Shown here: positions 53,023-63,197 of the stretch, in pieces
How the letters are laid out: the number at the start of each line of letters is the position of its first letter
Numbering within the stretch: position 1 is the stretch's first letter
Source: Brachybacterium sacelli
Lineage (GTDB): Bacteria; Actinomycetota; Actinomycetes; Actinomycetales; Dermabacteraceae
Reading direction: 5' to 3'
NCBI RefSeq assembly: GCF_017876545.1
Contig: NZ_JAGIOD010000001.1
Location: 868,001-932,000, forward strand
DNA: 64,000 bases
Made by a program: the position numbers and the translations under genes
Notes under the pieces: model-generated
Database searches by the model: none
What the model was told of the DNA's origin: nothing
The model's input: the letters and a program-made list of their open reading frames with translations, nothing else

Positions 53023-54168
53023 ATGTCGACGACCATGTCAGCCCCCGACCACCACCTGGTCGAAGGCCTCGACCAGCCCCTGCAGGTGCTCGCCGAGGAC
53101 GGGACCAGGCACGCCGATGCCGTGCTCGACCCCCATCTTGGTGACGTCGACGAGGCGCTGTTGACCGACCTGTTCGTCGACATGTCCGTGCTGCGGGCCC
53201 TCGACGACGAGGCCGTCGCCCTGCAGCGCAAGGGCGAGCTGGGACTCTGGCCGCCGCTGCGGGGGCAGGAGGCCGCCCAGATCGGGCTGGGCCGCACGCT
53301 GCCCGCGACGGACTTCCTGTTCACCTCGTACCGGGAGAACGGACTGGCCTGGTGCCGGGGCGTGACGCCCCAGGAGATGCTCGCCGTCTGGCGGGGGACC
53401 GCGCTGTCCGGCTGGGACCCCTACCAGCGGCACATGGCCACCCCGCAGGTCATCATCGCAGCCCAGACCCTGCACGCCGTCGGCTACGCGATGGCGACCC
53501 GGGCTCAGGGCGGCAGCGAGATAGCCGTCGCCTGCTTCGGTGACGGCGCCCTCAGCCAGGGCGACCTCCACGAGGCGATGGTCTTCGCCGCCTCCTTCGG
53601 CGCTCCCGTGCTCTTCTTCTGCCAGAACAACCAGTACGCCATCTCCGAACCGGTCACGGTGCAGTCCCCCGTCCCGATCGCCCTGCGCCCCACCGGGTTC
53701 GGCATCCCCGTGCTGCGGGTGGACGGGAACGACGTCCTCGCCGTGCGCGCCGCGAGCCGCCTGGCGGCGCAGCGCATCCGCTCCGGTGAGGGCCCTGTGT
53801 TCCTCGAGGCGGTCACCTATCGTCTCGGGCCTCACACGACCAGCGACGACCCGACCCGCTACCGGGACGAGGAAGAACTGGCGCGGTGGCGACGGCGCTG
53901 CCCCGTGCTGCGTCTTCAGCGTCACCTCGAACAGCTCGGCGCCCCGGTCGACTCCCTCCGCGAGGAGGTCACGATCCGGGCCGATGCCGCGACCGCCGGG
54001 CTGCGGGCGGCGATCGACCAGCTGGCCCCGCCCGCTCCGGACAGCCTGTTCGAGCACGTCTACACCACTGAGGATACCGCCCTGAGCAGGCAACGGGAGC
54101 AGTGGAGGGCCTTCGAGGCGTCGCTGGCGCCGGAGAAGCCTGAGCAGAGCCCGGGATCCCCGTCATGA
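53023..54168 (+). CDS. 2-oxoacid dehydrogenase E1 alpha subunit (branched-chain type)
   Basis: The protein has 381 aa. The thiamine diphosphate motif starts CFGDGALSQGDLHEAM and ends FFCQNNQYAIS. The phosphorylation-loop region is LGPHTTSDDPTRYRD, and EAVTYR is also conserved. It decarboxylates 2-oxoacids with E1 beta. The neighbours (leucine-type carboxylase and acyl-CoA dehydrogenase) favour a branched-chain substrate over pyruvate. GGGAGG is 6 bp before the ATG. It is first of nine genes read in one direction; the next start overlaps its stop (ATGA). Confidence 0.9.
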   Translation: MSTTMSAPDHHLVEGLDQPLQVLAEDGTRHADAVLDPHLGDVDEALLTDLFVDMSVLRALDDEAVALQRKGELGLWPPLRGQEAAQIGLGRTLPATDFLFTSYRENGLAWCRGVTPQEMLAVWRGTALSGWDPYQRHMATPQVIIAAQTLHAVGYAMATRAQGGSEIAVACFGDGALSQGDLHEAMVFAASFGAPVLFFCQNNQYAISEPVTVQSPVPIALRPTGFGIPVLRVDGNDVLAVRAASRLAAQRIRSGEGPVFLEAVTYRLGPHTTSDDPTRYRDEEELARWRRRCPVLRLQRHLEQLGAPVDSLREEVTIRADAATAGLRAAIDQLAPPAPDSLFEHVYTTEDTALSRQREQWRAFEASLAPEKPEQSPGSPS

Positions 54169-55160
54169 CCGGAGAGTCGACGATGGCCGCGGCCCTGAAC
54201 GCTGCGCTCCACGACGCGCTGGCCGAGGACGACGACGTCGTGCTCCTCGGGGAGGACATCGGCACCCTCGGCGGGGTGTTCCGCGTGACCGACGGCCTGC
54301 TCCAGGAGTTCGGCCCCGCCCGGGTGATCGACTCCCCGCTGGCGGAGGCGGGGATCGTCGGCACCGCCGTCGGCATGGCCTACCGCGGCTTGCGGCCCGT
54401 CTGCGAGATCCAGTTCGACGGCTTCGTCCATCCGGCCCTCGACCAGATCATCGCCCAGCTCTCCCGGCTGCACTATCGCACCGGCGGGGTGGTGCGGATG
54501 CCGCTGACCATCCGGGTCCCCTGCGGCGGCGGGATCGGCGCCGTCGAGCACCACTCCGAGTCCCCCGAGGCCTACTTCGCGCACACCCCGGGGCTGCGGG
54601 TGGTCACCGCCGCCGACCCGCAGGACGCCTGTTCGACCCTGCGAGCCGCCATCGCCTGCGACGACCCGGTGCTCTTCCTCGAGCCCAAGCGCCGCTACTG
54701 GACCAAGGCCGAGGTGGACACCGGGGCCCGCGCCGACCTCGTCTCCGCCCGTGTCCTGCGGCCCGGTCGGGACGCCACCCTGGTCGCCTACGGGTCGATG
54801 GTGACCACCGCGCTGGAGGCGGCGACCGCGGCGGAGGACGACGGGATCGACCTCGAGGTGATCGACCTGCGCTCGCTCTCCCCGATCGACCGGGAGACCG
54901 TCGCCGCGAGCGTGCGCCGCACCGGGAGACTGGTCGTCACCCACGAGGCGCAGGCGAGCGTCTCGGTCTCCGCCGAGGTGATCACCGCCGTGGTCGAGGA
55001 CTGCTTCGAGCAGCTCGAGGCCCCGCCGGAACGGGTGACCGGCTACGACACGCCCTATCCGCCCTCCGCGCTGGAGGACGCCTTCCTGCCGGGCCTCGAC
55101 CGGATCCTCGATGCGGTGGACCGCACGCTGGGACGGCGCAGCTCCCGGGAGGTGGCGTGA
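54165..55160 (+). CDS. 2-oxoacid dehydrogenase E1 beta subunit
   Basis: The protein has 331 aa. Typical stretches are LLGEDIGTLGGVFRVTDGL, DSPLAEAGIVGTAVGMAYRG, RPVCEIQFDGFVHPALDQI and RVTGYDTPYPPSALEDAFLP. It forms the alpha2beta2 E1 with the preceding protein and transfers the decarboxylated acyl group to E2. ATGA overlap with E1 alpha and TGATG with E2 indicate balanced synthesis. Confidence 0.93.
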   Translation: MTGESTMAAALNAALHDALAEDDDVVLLGEDIGTLGGVFRVTDGLLQEFGPARVIDSPLAEAGIVGTAVGMAYRGLRPVCEIQFDGFVHPALDQIIAQLSRLHYRTGGVVRMPLTIRVPCGGGIGAVEHHSESPEAYFAHTPGLRVVTAADPQDACSTLRAAIACDDPVLFLEPKRRYWTKAEVDTGARADLVSARVLRPGRDATLVAYGSMVTTALEAATAAEDDGIDLEVIDLRSLSPIDRETVAASVRRTGRLVVTHEAQASVSVSAEVITAVVEDCFEQLEAPPERVTGYDTPYPPSALEDAFLPGLDRILDAVDRTLGRRSSREVA

Positions 55161-56344
55161 TGAGCGACGTTCTGCTCCCCGACCTCGGCGAGGGCCTGAC
55201 CGAGGCCACGATCGTCTCCTGGCACGTCGCCGAGGGCGAGGAGGTCGAGCTCAACCAGACCCTCGCCGAGGTGGAGACCGCCAAGGCCGTGGTCGAGCTG
55301 CCCAGCCCCCGCGCGGGCAGGATCCTCACCCTGCACGCCGCCGCGGGCGAGACCCTCGCCGTCGGGGCACCGCTGGTGGGCTTCGCCCCGCCCGCCGGGG
55401 AGCGCCAGGCGGTCCTCGTGGGCTACGGGCCGGCCCTGCCCGGCACCGACCGGCCCCGTCGCCGGCCCCGCTCCTTCGAGACCGTCCCCTTCCACGGACG
55501 CCGCGAGGAGGAGGCCGACCACGCCAGGCCCCGCGCGATGCCGCCTGTGCGCAAGCGCGCCCGCGACCTGGGGGTGGACCTGGACTCCGTGCACGGCACG
55601 GGGCCCCGCGGCCGGATCCTGCGCGCCGACGTCGAGGCCCGCGCCGGGACCCGGGAGCGGCGCTCCACCCTCGTCCCCGTCACCGGGCTGCGGCGGGAGA
55701 CGGCCCGGGCGATGACCGAATCGGCCCGGACCGCCCCGCAGGCGGCGGTGTTCTCCACGGTGGACGTCACCACCACCCTGGAGCACCTCTCCCGGGCGGG
55801 CCGCGACGGGCGACCCCCGTCGTTCCTCGCGGCCGTCTGCCGGGCGATCCTGCCGGCCGCGGGGCGCACCCCGGCCGCCAACGCCCGCTTCGACGCCGAG
55901 GCCGGGCACATCGAGCAGTTCGCGCAGGTCGAACTCGGCATCGCCGTCGCCACCGACCGCGGTCTCCTGGTGGCCTCCCTGCCCGAGGCCGGCGCCGCCG
56001 ACGCGGCCGCGCTCACCGAGCAGATCGCCACCCAGGCCGCCCGGGCCCGGGACGGCTCGCTGCCCCCGGGCGAGCTCACCGGCTCCACCCTGACCGTCAC
56101 CAACGTCGGGGTGTTCGGCGTCGACGGCGGGATCCCGCTCCTCAACCCCGGGCAGAGCACGATCGTGGCCGTCGGTGCGATCCGCACCCAGCCGTGGGAG
56201 CACCGGGGCGAGATGGCGCTGCGGAAAGTGGTGACGCTGACGGTGTCCTTCGACCATCGGGTGCTCGACGGCGCCGAGGCCTCGGCCTTCCTCACCGACA
56301 TCACCGACGTCCTGTCCGATCCCGCGATCCTGCTGACGAGGTAG
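55160..56344 (+). CDS. Dihydrolipoamide acyltransferase E2 subunit
   Basis: The protein has 394 aa, short for E2. There is one lipoyl domain (about 1-75; lipoyl lysine in EVETAKAVVELP) and a peripheral-subunit-binding domain (about 130-170, VRKRARDLGVDLDSVHGTG and RGRILRADVEA). The catalytic core (about 190-394) has the active-site FDHRVLDGAEASAFL. It transfers the acyl group to CoA. No E3 gene is present here, so lipoamide dehydrogenase must come from another locus. The core is about 200 residues, near the family minimum. Confidence 0.92.
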   Translation: MSDVLLPDLGEGLTEATIVSWHVAEGEEVELNQTLAEVETAKAVVELPSPRAGRILTLHAAAGETLAVGAPLVGFAPPAGERQAVLVGYGPALPGTDRPRRRPRSFETVPFHGRREEEADHARPRAMPPVRKRARDLGVDLDSVHGTGPRGRILRADVEARAGTRERRSTLVPVTGLRRETARAMTESARTAPQAAVFSTVDVTTTLEHLSRAGRDGRPPSFLAAVCRAILPAAGRTPAANARFDAEAGHIEQFAQVELGIAVATDRGLLVASLPEAGAADAAALTEQIATQAARARDGSLPPGELTGSTLTVTNVGVFGVDGGIPLLNPGQSTIVAVGAIRTQPWEHRGEMALRKVVTLTVSFDHRVLDGAEASAFLTDITDVLSDPAILLTR

Positions 56345-56347
56345 CCC

Positions 56348-57946
56348 ATGGACGTCCTGAGCAGCACGGTCGACGCGGACGAGGCAAACCCCCGCGCCGC
56401 GGCCATGGCCGCGCTCGTGGACGAGCTGCGCACGCGGCTCGCCGCCACCGCGACCGGGGGCCCGGCCTCCGCCCGCGCGAAGCACCGGGCCCGCGGCAAG
56501 CTGCTGGCCCGCGAGCGCATCGACCACCTGGTCGACGAGGGCACCGCCTTCCTCGAACTCGCCCCGCTGGCCGCGGACGGGATGTACGAGGACGCCGCCC
56601 CGGCCGCCGGGGTCCTCGCCGGCATCGGCATGATCCACGGCCGCCACTGCCTGATCCTGGCCAACGACGCTACCGTCAAGGGCGGCACCTACTTCCCGAT
56701 GACGGTCAAGAAGCACCTGCGCGCCCAGGAGGTGGCCGAGCAGAACCGCCTGCCGTGCGTGTACCTGGTCGACTCCGGCGGTGCGTACCTCCCGATGCAG
56801 GACGAGGTGTTCCCCGACCGCGACCACTTCGGGCGGATCTTCTTCCATCAGGCGCGGATGAGCGCCGCCGGGATCGCCCAGATCGCCGCCGTCATGGGCT
56901 CCTCCACCGCCGGCGGCGCCTACGTGCCGGCGATGAGCGACCAGACCGTCATCGTGCGCGAGCAGGGCACCATCTTCCTCGGCGGGCCGCCGCTGGTGAA
57001 GGCCGCCACCGGCGAGGAGGTCACCGCCGAGGAGCTGGGCGGCGGGCAGATGCACACCGAGGTCTCCGGGGTCGCCGATCACCTGGCCGAGGACGACGAG
57101 CACGCCCTGGCGATCGTCCGCGACATCGTCGGGACCCTGCCCCGCCCCGAACCCGTCCTGCCGCCCGCCGAGTCCCGTGACCCTGCTGTGGACCCGGAGA
57201 CGATGGGGGCGGCGGTCCCGGCGGACCTGTCCACCCTCTACGACGTGCACGAGGTCATCGCCCGCATCATCGACGCCGGGCAGTTCTCCGAGTTCAAGCC
57301 GGGCTACGGCCCGACCCTGGTCACCGGCTTCGCCCGGATCCACGGCCACCAGGTGGGCCTGGTCGCCAACAACGGGGTGCTGTTCGGCGAGTCCGCGCTC
57401 AAGGGCGCCCACTTCGTCCAGCTGTGCGACCAGCGCGCCATCCCGCTGGTCTTCCTGCAGAACATCGCCGGGTTCATGGTCGGCGCCGAGTACGAGCGCG
57501 GTGGGATCGCCAAGGACGGCGCGAAGATGGTCACCGCCGTCGCCTGCGCCCGCGTGCCCAAGCTGACCGTCGTCATCGGCGGATCCTTCGGGGCCGGCAC
57601 CTACTCGATGTGCGGGCGCGCCTACTCGCCCCGCTTCCTGTGGCTGTGGCCGAACGCCCGGGTCTCGGTGATGGGCGGGGCCCAGGCCGCCGCGGTGCTC
57701 GCGACGGTCACGCGCGAGAGGATCGAGGCCGAGGGCGGCACCTGGAGCGCGCAGGAGGAGGCGGACTTCCGCCGGCCGATCACCGAGCGCTACGAGGCCC
57801 AGGGGAACCCGTACTACTCCACCGCCCGGCTGTGGGACGACGGGATCATCGAGCCCGCGCAGACCCGTACCGTGCTCGGCCTGGCCCTCGACGTCGTCTC
57901 CCGCGCCCCGCTGGCCGAGCCCGGCCACGGCGTCTTCCGGATGTGA
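56348..57946 (+). CDS. Acyl-CoA carboxylase beta subunit (methylcrotonyl-CoA type)
   Basis: The 532-aa carboxyltransferase subunit begins with [20 protein letters not shown], a family signature. CoA/biotin-site glycine motifs include [33 protein letters not shown] and [18 protein letters not shown]. The GGAYLPMQ and FGR.FF patterns are those of 3-methylcrotonyl-CoA carboxylase rather than propionyl-CoA carboxylase. It lies in the same run as the branched-chain dehydrogenase. The alpha subunit gene overlaps its stop (GTGA). Confidence 0.88.
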   Translation: MDVLSSTVDADEANPRAAAMAALVDELRTRLAATATGGPASARAKHRARGKLLARERIDHLVDEGTAFLELAPLAADGMYEDAAPAAGVLAGIGMIHGRHCLILANDATVKGGTYFPMTVKKHLRAQEVAEQNRLPCVYLVDSGGAYLPMQDEVFPDRDHFGRIFFHQARMSAAGIAQIAAVMGSSTAGGAYVPAMSDQTVIVREQGTIFLGGPPLVKAATGEEVTAEELGGGQMHTEVSGVADHLAEDDEHALAIVRDIVGTLPRPEPVLPPAESRDPAVDPETMGAAVPADLSTLYDVHEVIARIIDAGQFSEFKPGYGPTLVTGFARIHGHQVGLVANNGVLFGESALKGAHFVQLCDQRAIPLVFLQNIAGFMVGAEYERGGIAKDGAKMVTAVACARVPKLTVVIGGSFGAGTYSMCGRAYSPRFLWLWPNARVSVMGGAQAAAVLATVTRERIEAEGGTWSAQEEADFRRPITERYEAQGNPYYSTARLWDDGIIEPAQTRTVLGLALDVVSRAPLAEPGHGVFRM

Positions 57947-59910
57947 GCGCGAGCATGCCGGCCTCCGTCCTGATCGCCAACCGCGGCGAGATCGCGATGC
58001 GGATCCTCCGCACCCTGCGCGAGCTCGGCATCACCGCGGTCGCCGTGCACACCGACGAGGACTCCGGCGCCGCCCACGTCACGGCGGCCGACGCGGCGAT
58101 CCGGATCGGCTCCTATCTCGACGGCCGGGCGATCGCGGCCGCCGCGACGGAGGCCGGTGCACGGGCGGTCCACCCCGGGTACGGCTTCCTCTCCGAACGC
58201 GCCGACTTCGCGCGCACCTGCACCGCGGCGGGCCTGGTGTTCATCGGCCCCACCGCCGCCGCGATCGAGACCATGGGCGACAAGATCTCCGCCCGGGCCG
58301 CGGTCGCCGCCCGCGGGGTGGCCACGGTGCCCGGCCTGGCGGCGCCGGGCCTGGACGACGCCGCCCTGCTCGAGGGCGCGCCAGGGGTCGGATTCCCGCT
58401 GCTGGTCAAACCCGCCGCCGGCGGGGGCGGCAAGGGGATGCACCGGGTGGAGGAGCCGGCCGAGCTGCCGGCCGCCCTGGCCGCAGCGCGACGGGAGGCG
58501 GCCGGCGCCTTCGGCGACGACTCCCTGTTCCTGGAGCGCTGCATCGCCTCGCCCCGGCACCTCGAGGTGCAGATCCTCGCGGACATCCACGGCCACGTGG
58601 TGCACCTGGGAGAGCGCGAGTGCTCCCTGCAGCGTCGCCACCAGAAGGTGATCGAGGAGGCGCCCAGCCCTCTGCTGACCCCCACGCTGCGCGAGCAGTA
58701 CGGACAGGCCGCGATCGCCGCTGCGCGCGCCGTGGACTACGTCGGCGCCGGGACCGTCGAGTTCCTGGTCGACGCCGCAGCCCCGGAGCAGCCGTACTTC
58801 CTCGAGATGAACACCCGCCTGCAGGTCGAGCACGCCGTCACCGAGGCGATCACCGGGCTCGATCTGGTGGCCGAGCAGATCCGGATCGCCGACGGGCATC
58901 CGCTGTCGATCGGGCAGGGCCAGGTCCGCGCCGAGGGGCACGCGATCGAGGCCCGCCTCTACGCCGAGGACCCCGACGCCGGCTTCCTGCCCACCGGCGG
59001 GACTGTGCTCGAGCTCGCCCTGCCCGCGCGGGTGCGGGTGGACCACGCCCTGTCGGCCGGGACCACCGTCTCCAGCAGCTACGACCCGCTGCTGGCCAAG
59101 GTGATCGCCCACGAGCCCACCCGAGAGCAGGCCCTGGCATCGCTGGATCGCGCCCTGTCCGCGACGCACGTCCTCGGCGTGGTCACCAACACCGCGTTCC
59201 TGCGGGCCCTGCTCGCCCAGGAGGAGGTGGTGGCCGGAGCGGCGGACACCGGCCTGATCGAGCGCCGCCTCGGCCACCTCGCGCGCCCACCGCTCAGCCC
59301 GCGCATGCAGGCGGTCGCGGCCCTGGTGCGCTGGGACCATGTCGCCCGCTGCCGCCCCGACGACCTGTGGCACGCCCCCTCCGGCTGGCGGCTGGGCGGC
59401 CCGGCCCCGTTCGTGGTCCGCTTCGCGGGGGCCGACGGGGCGCCGACCGTCGTCGAGCTGACCGGCTCTCCGGCCGCGGCGCGCGCCCGGGTCGGGGGCG
59501 AGGAGTTCGCCGTGGCTCTGCATCCCGGGGCAATCACCGTCGAGGGTCGGCGCCTGCCGCTGCTCAGCCGCTGCACGGAGACGTCGGTGTGGATCGCCCT
59601 GGCGGGCGAGGACCGTGAGCTGCCGCTGCATCGGCCGCGCCGCCGCGACGGTCGCCAGGGGACGGCCCCGGCCCTGGCGTCCCCGATGCCCGGGACGGTG
59701 ACCGCCGTGCCGGCCGCCGAGGGGGACCTGGTGGCCGCCGGGGACCCGGTGCTGGTGGTGGAGGCGATGAAGATGGAGCACACCCTCCTCGCGCCGAGTG
59801 CCGGGACCGTGCGCCTGCACACGGCCGTCGGCCGGAGGGTGCGGCGCGGAGAGGAGCTCGCGCAGGTGCTCACCGAGGAGACCATCCACGAGGAGAGGAC
59901 CCAGCGATGA
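57943..59910 (+). CDS. Acyl-CoA carboxylase alpha subunit: biotin carboxylase plus biotin carrier
   Basis: The protein has 655 aa. The biotin carboxylase domain (about 5-450) has [18 protein letters not shown], the ATP-grasp loop [13 protein letters not shown] and [15 protein letters not shown] middle BT-like region leads to the C-terminal carrier domain, with the biotinylated lysine in [13 protein letters not shown]. It carboxylates biotin with bicarbonate and ATP, passing the carboxyl group to the beta subunit. The GTG at 57943 overlaps the beta stop; ATG at 57955 is an alternative. Confidence 0.92.
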   Translation: MSASMPASVLIANRGEIAMRILRTLRELGITAVAVHTDEDSGAAHVTAADAAIRIGSYLDGRAIAAAATEAGARAVHPGYGFLSERADFARTCTAAGLVFIGPTAAAIETMGDKISARAAVAARGVATVPGLAAPGLDDAALLEGAPGVGFPLLVKPAAGGGGKGMHRVEEPAELPAALAAARREAAGAFGDDSLFLERCIASPRHLEVQILADIHGHVVHLGERECSLQRRHQKVIEEAPSPLLTPTLREQYGQAAIAAARAVDYVGAGTVEFLVDAAAPEQPYFLEMNTRLQVEHAVTEAITGLDLVAEQIRIADGHPLSIGQGQVRAEGHAIEARLYAEDPDAGFLPTGGTVLELALPARVRVDHALSAGTTVSSSYDPLLAKVIAHEPTREQALASLDRALSATHVLGVVTNTAFLRALLAQEEVVAGAADTGLIERRLGHLARPPLSPRMQAVAALVRWDHVARCRPDDLWHAPSGWRLGGPAPFVVRFAGADGAPTVVELTGSPAAARARVGGEEFAVALHPGAITVEGRRLPLLSRCTETSVWIALAGEDRELPLHRPRRRDGRQGTAPALASPMPGTVTAVPAAEGDLVAAGDPVLVVEAMKMEHTLLAPSAGTVRLHTAVGRRVRRGEELAQVLTEETIHEERTQR

Positions 59911-60392
59911 CCGCTGAGCAGGAGGGACACCGGATCGTGCAGCGCGGGCTGTACGCCGAGGAGCTGCAGGTGGGGGCGGTCTACCTCCACCGGCCGGGCC
60001 GCACGGTCACCGAGGCCGACAACGTCCTCTTCTCCACCATGACGATGAACCCGCAGGCCCTCCACCTCGACGCCGCCTGGAGCGAGTCCACCGAGTTCGG
60101 CCGACGCCTGGTCAACTCGATGTTCACCCTCGCCACCCTGGTCGGCGCCTCCGTCGCCCAGATCACCCAGGGCACCCTGGTGGCGAACCTCGGGCTCGAC
60201 GAGGTGACCTTCCCCCATCCGCTGCACCTGGGCGACACCCTCTACAGCGAGACCGAGGTCCGCGAGGTCCGTCCCTCCCGGTCCCGGCCCACCCAGGCCG
60301 TCGTCACCCTCGTCCATACCGGCCGCAATCAGCACGGCGACGTCGTCGCCCGCGCCGTGCGCACCACGCTGATGCACCGGGAGCAGCCATGA
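59907..60392 (+). CDS. MaoC-family enoyl-CoA hydratase-like protein
   Basis: The protein has 161 aa, a single hotdog domain. The hydratase motif region reads TEADNVLFSTMTMNPQALHL with D/N and H positions as in MaoC/R-hydratases, and VNSMFTLATLVGASVAQI follows. Within this run it is the likely hydratase for methylglutaconyl-CoA or a related acid, a step usually done by a crotonase-fold enzyme; that is inference. ATGA overlap at both ends (59907 and 60389) locks it into the operon. Confidence 0.83.
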   Translation: MTAEQEGHRIVQRGLYAEELQVGAVYLHRPGRTVTEADNVLFSTMTMNPQALHLDAAWSESTEFGRRLVNSMFTLATLVGASVAQITQGTLVANLGLDEVTFPHPLHLGDTLYSETEVREVRPSRSRPTQAVVTLVHTGRNQHGDVVARAVRTTLMHREQP

Positions 60393-61231
60393 GCTACCAG
60401 GAGATGCTCCCGCCGGGACCGGCGCTGTTGTTCTGCCCCGGGGACCGGCCGGACCGGTTCGCCAAGGCCGCCGCCCGGGCCGACGCCGTCATCCTCGACC
60501 TCGAGGACGCCGTCGCGCCGGCCCACAAGGACGCGGCGCGGGCAGCGATCGGCGCCCATGGCCTGGACCCTGCCCGCACGGTGATCCGGGTCAACCCTCC
60601 GGGCGAGGCCGAGTTCACCGCCGACGTCGCCGCGCTCGGGGAGCTGCGTCCGCAGCTGGTGATGCTGCCCAAGGCCGAAAGCGCCGAGGACGTCGACCGC
60701 CTGGTCTCCGCGCTGCCCGGTGTGGCGGTGCTGGCGCTGTGCGAGACGGCCCGCGGCGTGCTCGCTGCCGGCGAGATCGCCGCCCACCCCGCCGTGGCAG
60801 CTCTCATGTGGGGCGGGGAGGACCTGATCTCCTCGCTCGGCGGGACGTCCTCGCGGCGACCCGACGGCGGCTACCGCGACGTCGTCCGCCACGCCCGTTC
60901 CGCCGTGCTGCTGGCCGCACGGGCCCACGGCCGCAGCGCCGTCGATGCGATCCACACCGACCTCGCCGACGAGGACGGATGGCGCGCCGAGGCCGAGGAC
61001 GCCGCCGCCAGCGGTTTCAGCGCCACCGCCTGCATCCATCCCGCCCAGGTCCCCATCGTCCGCGCCGCCTACGCCCCCACCGACGCCGAGGCCGAGTGGG
61101 CCCACCGGGTGCTGGCCGCCGCGGAGGCGGGGCCGGGGGTGTTCGAGCACGAGGGCCGCATGGTCGACGCACCCACCCTGCGCCACGCCCGATCGCTGCT
61201 GTCCCGCTGCATCCCCCAGGAGGACCGATGA
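60389..61231 (+). CDS. HpcH/HpaI-type CoA-ester lyase (CitE-like)
   Basis: The protein has 280 aa. The TIM-barrel start LLFCPGDRPDRFAKAAAR, metal-binding DLEDAVAP, substrate arginine region VIRVNPP, metal Glu in LCETARGVLAA and ATACIHPAQVPIVRAAY are classic for CitE/malyl-CoA lyase-like proteins. They split or join 3-hydroxyacyl-CoA esters. In this operon it may cleave the product of the MaoC hydratase. No HMG-CoA lyase of the standard HMGL fold is seen nearby. The start overlaps the MaoC stop. Confidence 0.88.
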   Translation: MSYQEMLPPGPALLFCPGDRPDRFAKAAARADAVILDLEDAVAPAHKDAARAAIGAHGLDPARTVIRVNPPGEAEFTADVAALGELRPQLVMLPKAESAEDVDRLVSALPGVAVLALCETARGVLAAGEIAAHPAVAALMWGGEDLISSLGGTSSRRPDGGYRDVVRHARSAVLLAARAHGRSAVDAIHTDLADEDGWRAEAEDAAASGFSATACIHPAQVPIVRAAYAPTDAEAEWAHRVLAAAEAGPGVFEHEGRMVDAPTLRHARSLLSRCIPQEDR

Positions 61232-62424
61232 GTGACCCCGTTCCCGGCACCGAACTGCTCTCCGCCGAGCACCAGCAGCTCGCCGCGCAGGTCCGCGACT
61301 TCGCCGACGAGGTCGTGGCGCCGGCCAGCTACACCTACGACACCGCACGCCGGCTGCCGATGGAGATCATCGCCGAAATGGGGTCGATGGGGCTGTTCGG
61401 ACTGCCGATCCCCGTCGAGTTCGGGGGCCAGGGGCGGGACTACCTCTCGCTGTGCGTCGCGGTGGAGCAGCTGGCCCGGGTGGACCAGTCCCTCGCCGTC
61501 ACCCTGGAGGCCGGACTGGGCCTGGGGGCGATGCCGATCCTGAATTTCGGGACCAGAGCTCAGCAGGAACGGCATCTGCCCGCCCTGGCCCGCGGCGAGG
61601 AGCTGGCCGCCTTCGGACTGACCGAGGCGGAGGCCGGCTCCGACGCCGGGGCCACCCGCACCACGGCCGAGCTCAGGGACGGGCACTGGGTGCTCAACGG
61701 TTCCAAGCAGTTCATCACCAACTCCGGTACCCCCATCACGTCCTTCGTGACCGTCACCGCCGTCACCGGGAAGCGCCGCAGGCGCGACGGACGCACCGAA
61801 CCGGAGCTGTCCAGCATCATCGTGCCGACCGACACCCCGGGGCTGACGGTGCTGCCGGGCTACGACAAGGTGGGGTGGCACACCTCCGACACCCACCCGT
61901 TGACGCTGCGGGACGTCCGGGTGCCCGAGGAGAACCTCCTGGGGGAGCGCGGCCGCGGCTTCGCGAACTTCCTGTCGGTGCTCGACGCGGGCAGGGTGGC
62001 GCTGGCCGCGCTGTGCGTGGGCGCGGCCCAGGGGTGCCTGGAGCAGGCGGTGGACTACGCGCAGCGGCGGATCGTCTTCGATCGTCCCCTCGGCGACAAC
62101 CAGCACATCGCCTTCACCCTCGCCCGGATGCAGGCGCGGGTGGCCGGTGCGCGTGCCCTGATGCACGAGGCCGCCCACCGACTGGAGGCCGGGATGCCCT
62201 TCGGGCGCGAGGCGGCGCTGGCCAAGCTCGTCAGCAGCGAGGCGGCGGTCGACAACGCCCGCAGCGCCTGCCAGATCTGGGGCGGCAACGGATTCCTCAA
62301 CGAGAACGTGGTCGCCCGGCACTATCGCGACTCCCGGGTGCTCGAGGTCGGCGAGGGCTCGAGCGAGGTGCAGCTGGCGATCATCGCGCGGCACCTGGGA
62401 TTCGCGAAGGCGCTCACGGGCTGA
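61228..62424 (+). CDS. Acyl-CoA dehydrogenase (isovaleryl-CoA-like)
   Basis: The 398-aa flavoprotein has AFGLTEAEAGSDAGATRTTA (FAD and substrate loop) and VLNGSKQFITNSGTP. QIWGGNGFLNENVVARHYRD is the C-terminal signature, and EVGEGSSEVQLAIIARHLG has the Glu at the usual catalytic C-terminal position. It oxidises a short branched acyl-CoA to the 2-enoyl-CoA and passes electrons to ETF. With the adjacent carboxylase it fits leucine breakdown. Its ATG overlaps the lyase stop (ATGA). Confidence 0.9.
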   Translation: MSDPVPGTELLSAEHQQLAAQVRDFADEVVAPASYTYDTARRLPMEIIAEMGSMGLFGLPIPVEFGGQGRDYLSLCVAVEQLARVDQSLAVTLEAGLGLGAMPILNFGTRAQQERHLPALARGEELAAFGLTEAEAGSDAGATRTTAELRDGHWVLNGSKQFITNSGTPITSFVTVTAVTGKRRRRDGRTEPELSSIIVPTDTPGLTVLPGYDKVGWHTSDTHPLTLRDVRVPEENLLGERGRGFANFLSVLDAGRVALAALCVGAAQGCLEQAVDYAQRRIVFDRPLGDNQHIAFTLARMQARVAGARALMHEAAHRLEAGMPFGREAALAKLVSSEAAVDNARSACQIWGGNGFLNENVVARHYRDSRVLEVGEGSSEVQLAIIARHLGFAKALTG

Positions 62425-62477
62425 GAGCGGGCCAGTACCCTATTGGATGAATGATCGCCGAGGAAGGGAGCGCCGCG

Positions 62478-63179
62478 ATGGCCGTCAGACGACAGGTCCT
62501 GCGCGACGAGGTCGAGGAGCTCATCCTCCAGCGGCTGCTCGAGTCGCGGTGGGCCCCCGGTTCCCGCCTCAGCATCGACGGACTGGCACGGGACCTGGAC
62601 GTCTCCCCGACGCCGGTGCGCGAGGCGATGGTCTCCCTCGAGCGCTCCGGTCTGGTCGAGTACGTGGCCCTGCGCGGCTACGTGGTCGCCCCGCCGCTGG
62701 ACGCCGCGCACATGCGGGAGCTGCTGGATGCGCGCAAGGTCGTCGAGTCCGCCGCCCTCGGCCGCGCCTTCACCGAATGGGATGCGCTGGTCGCCGACCT
62801 CGAGCAGGCCCACCGCCATCACGCCGAGGTGCTCGAGCGCATCGACGGCGCGGCCCCGGAGGACTACGCGCTGCTGAACGAGCACTTCCGCGCGGACTGG
62901 GCCTTCCACCAGGTGTTCTTCGCCCACGCCGGCAACCGCTACCTGCGCACCATGGTGGAGAACCTCAGCACCTACTCCCATCGCATGCGGCAGACCTGGT
63001 CCGGCGGGCCCGGGACCTTCGACGGCCACACCGCGCACCACGAGCACGGGCTGATCCTCCAGAAGGTGCGCCAGCATCATCACGACGGGGCGCTGCTGGC
63101 GCTCTCGGCGCACCTCGATGCGGTGCTGGGGCGGTCCCTGCCGTCGGTCGGGGACGAGGACGTCGCGACGGCCGGCTGA
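62478..63179 (+). CDS. GntR-family regulator with FCD domain
   Basis: The protein is about 233 aa from ATG 62478. The winged HTH (RDEVEELILQRLLESRWAPG, SIDGLARDLDVSPTPVREAM) is followed by the FCD ligand domain (ALLNEHFRADWAFHQVFFAH and HTAHHEHGLILQKVRQHHHD with metal-binding His). AGGAAGGGA 8 bp before 62478 supports this start; an ATG at 62451 is closer to a TACCCT -10-like hexamer and is the alternative. It sits at the end of the branched-chain operon, 53 bp after the dehydrogenase, and may respond to an organic-acid intermediate. Confidence 0.85.
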   Translation: MAVRRQVLRDEVEELILQRLLESRWAPGSRLSIDGLARDLDVSPTPVREAMVSLERSGLVEYVALRGYVVAPPLDAAHMRELLDARKVVESAALGRAFTEWDALVADLEQAHRHHAEVLERIDGAAPEDYALLNEHFRADWAFHQVFFAHAGNRYLRTMVENLSTYSHRMRQTWSGGPGTFDGHTAHHEHGLILQKVRQHHHDGALLALSAHLDAVLGRSLPSVGDEDVATAG

Positions 63180-63197
63180 GCTCCGGCGCCGCGCGGG

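Noticed and set aside
55055..57928. 957-codon minus-strand frame opposite E2 and the carboxylase
   Set aside because: It is a shadow of three well-identified genes; no start signal or domain.
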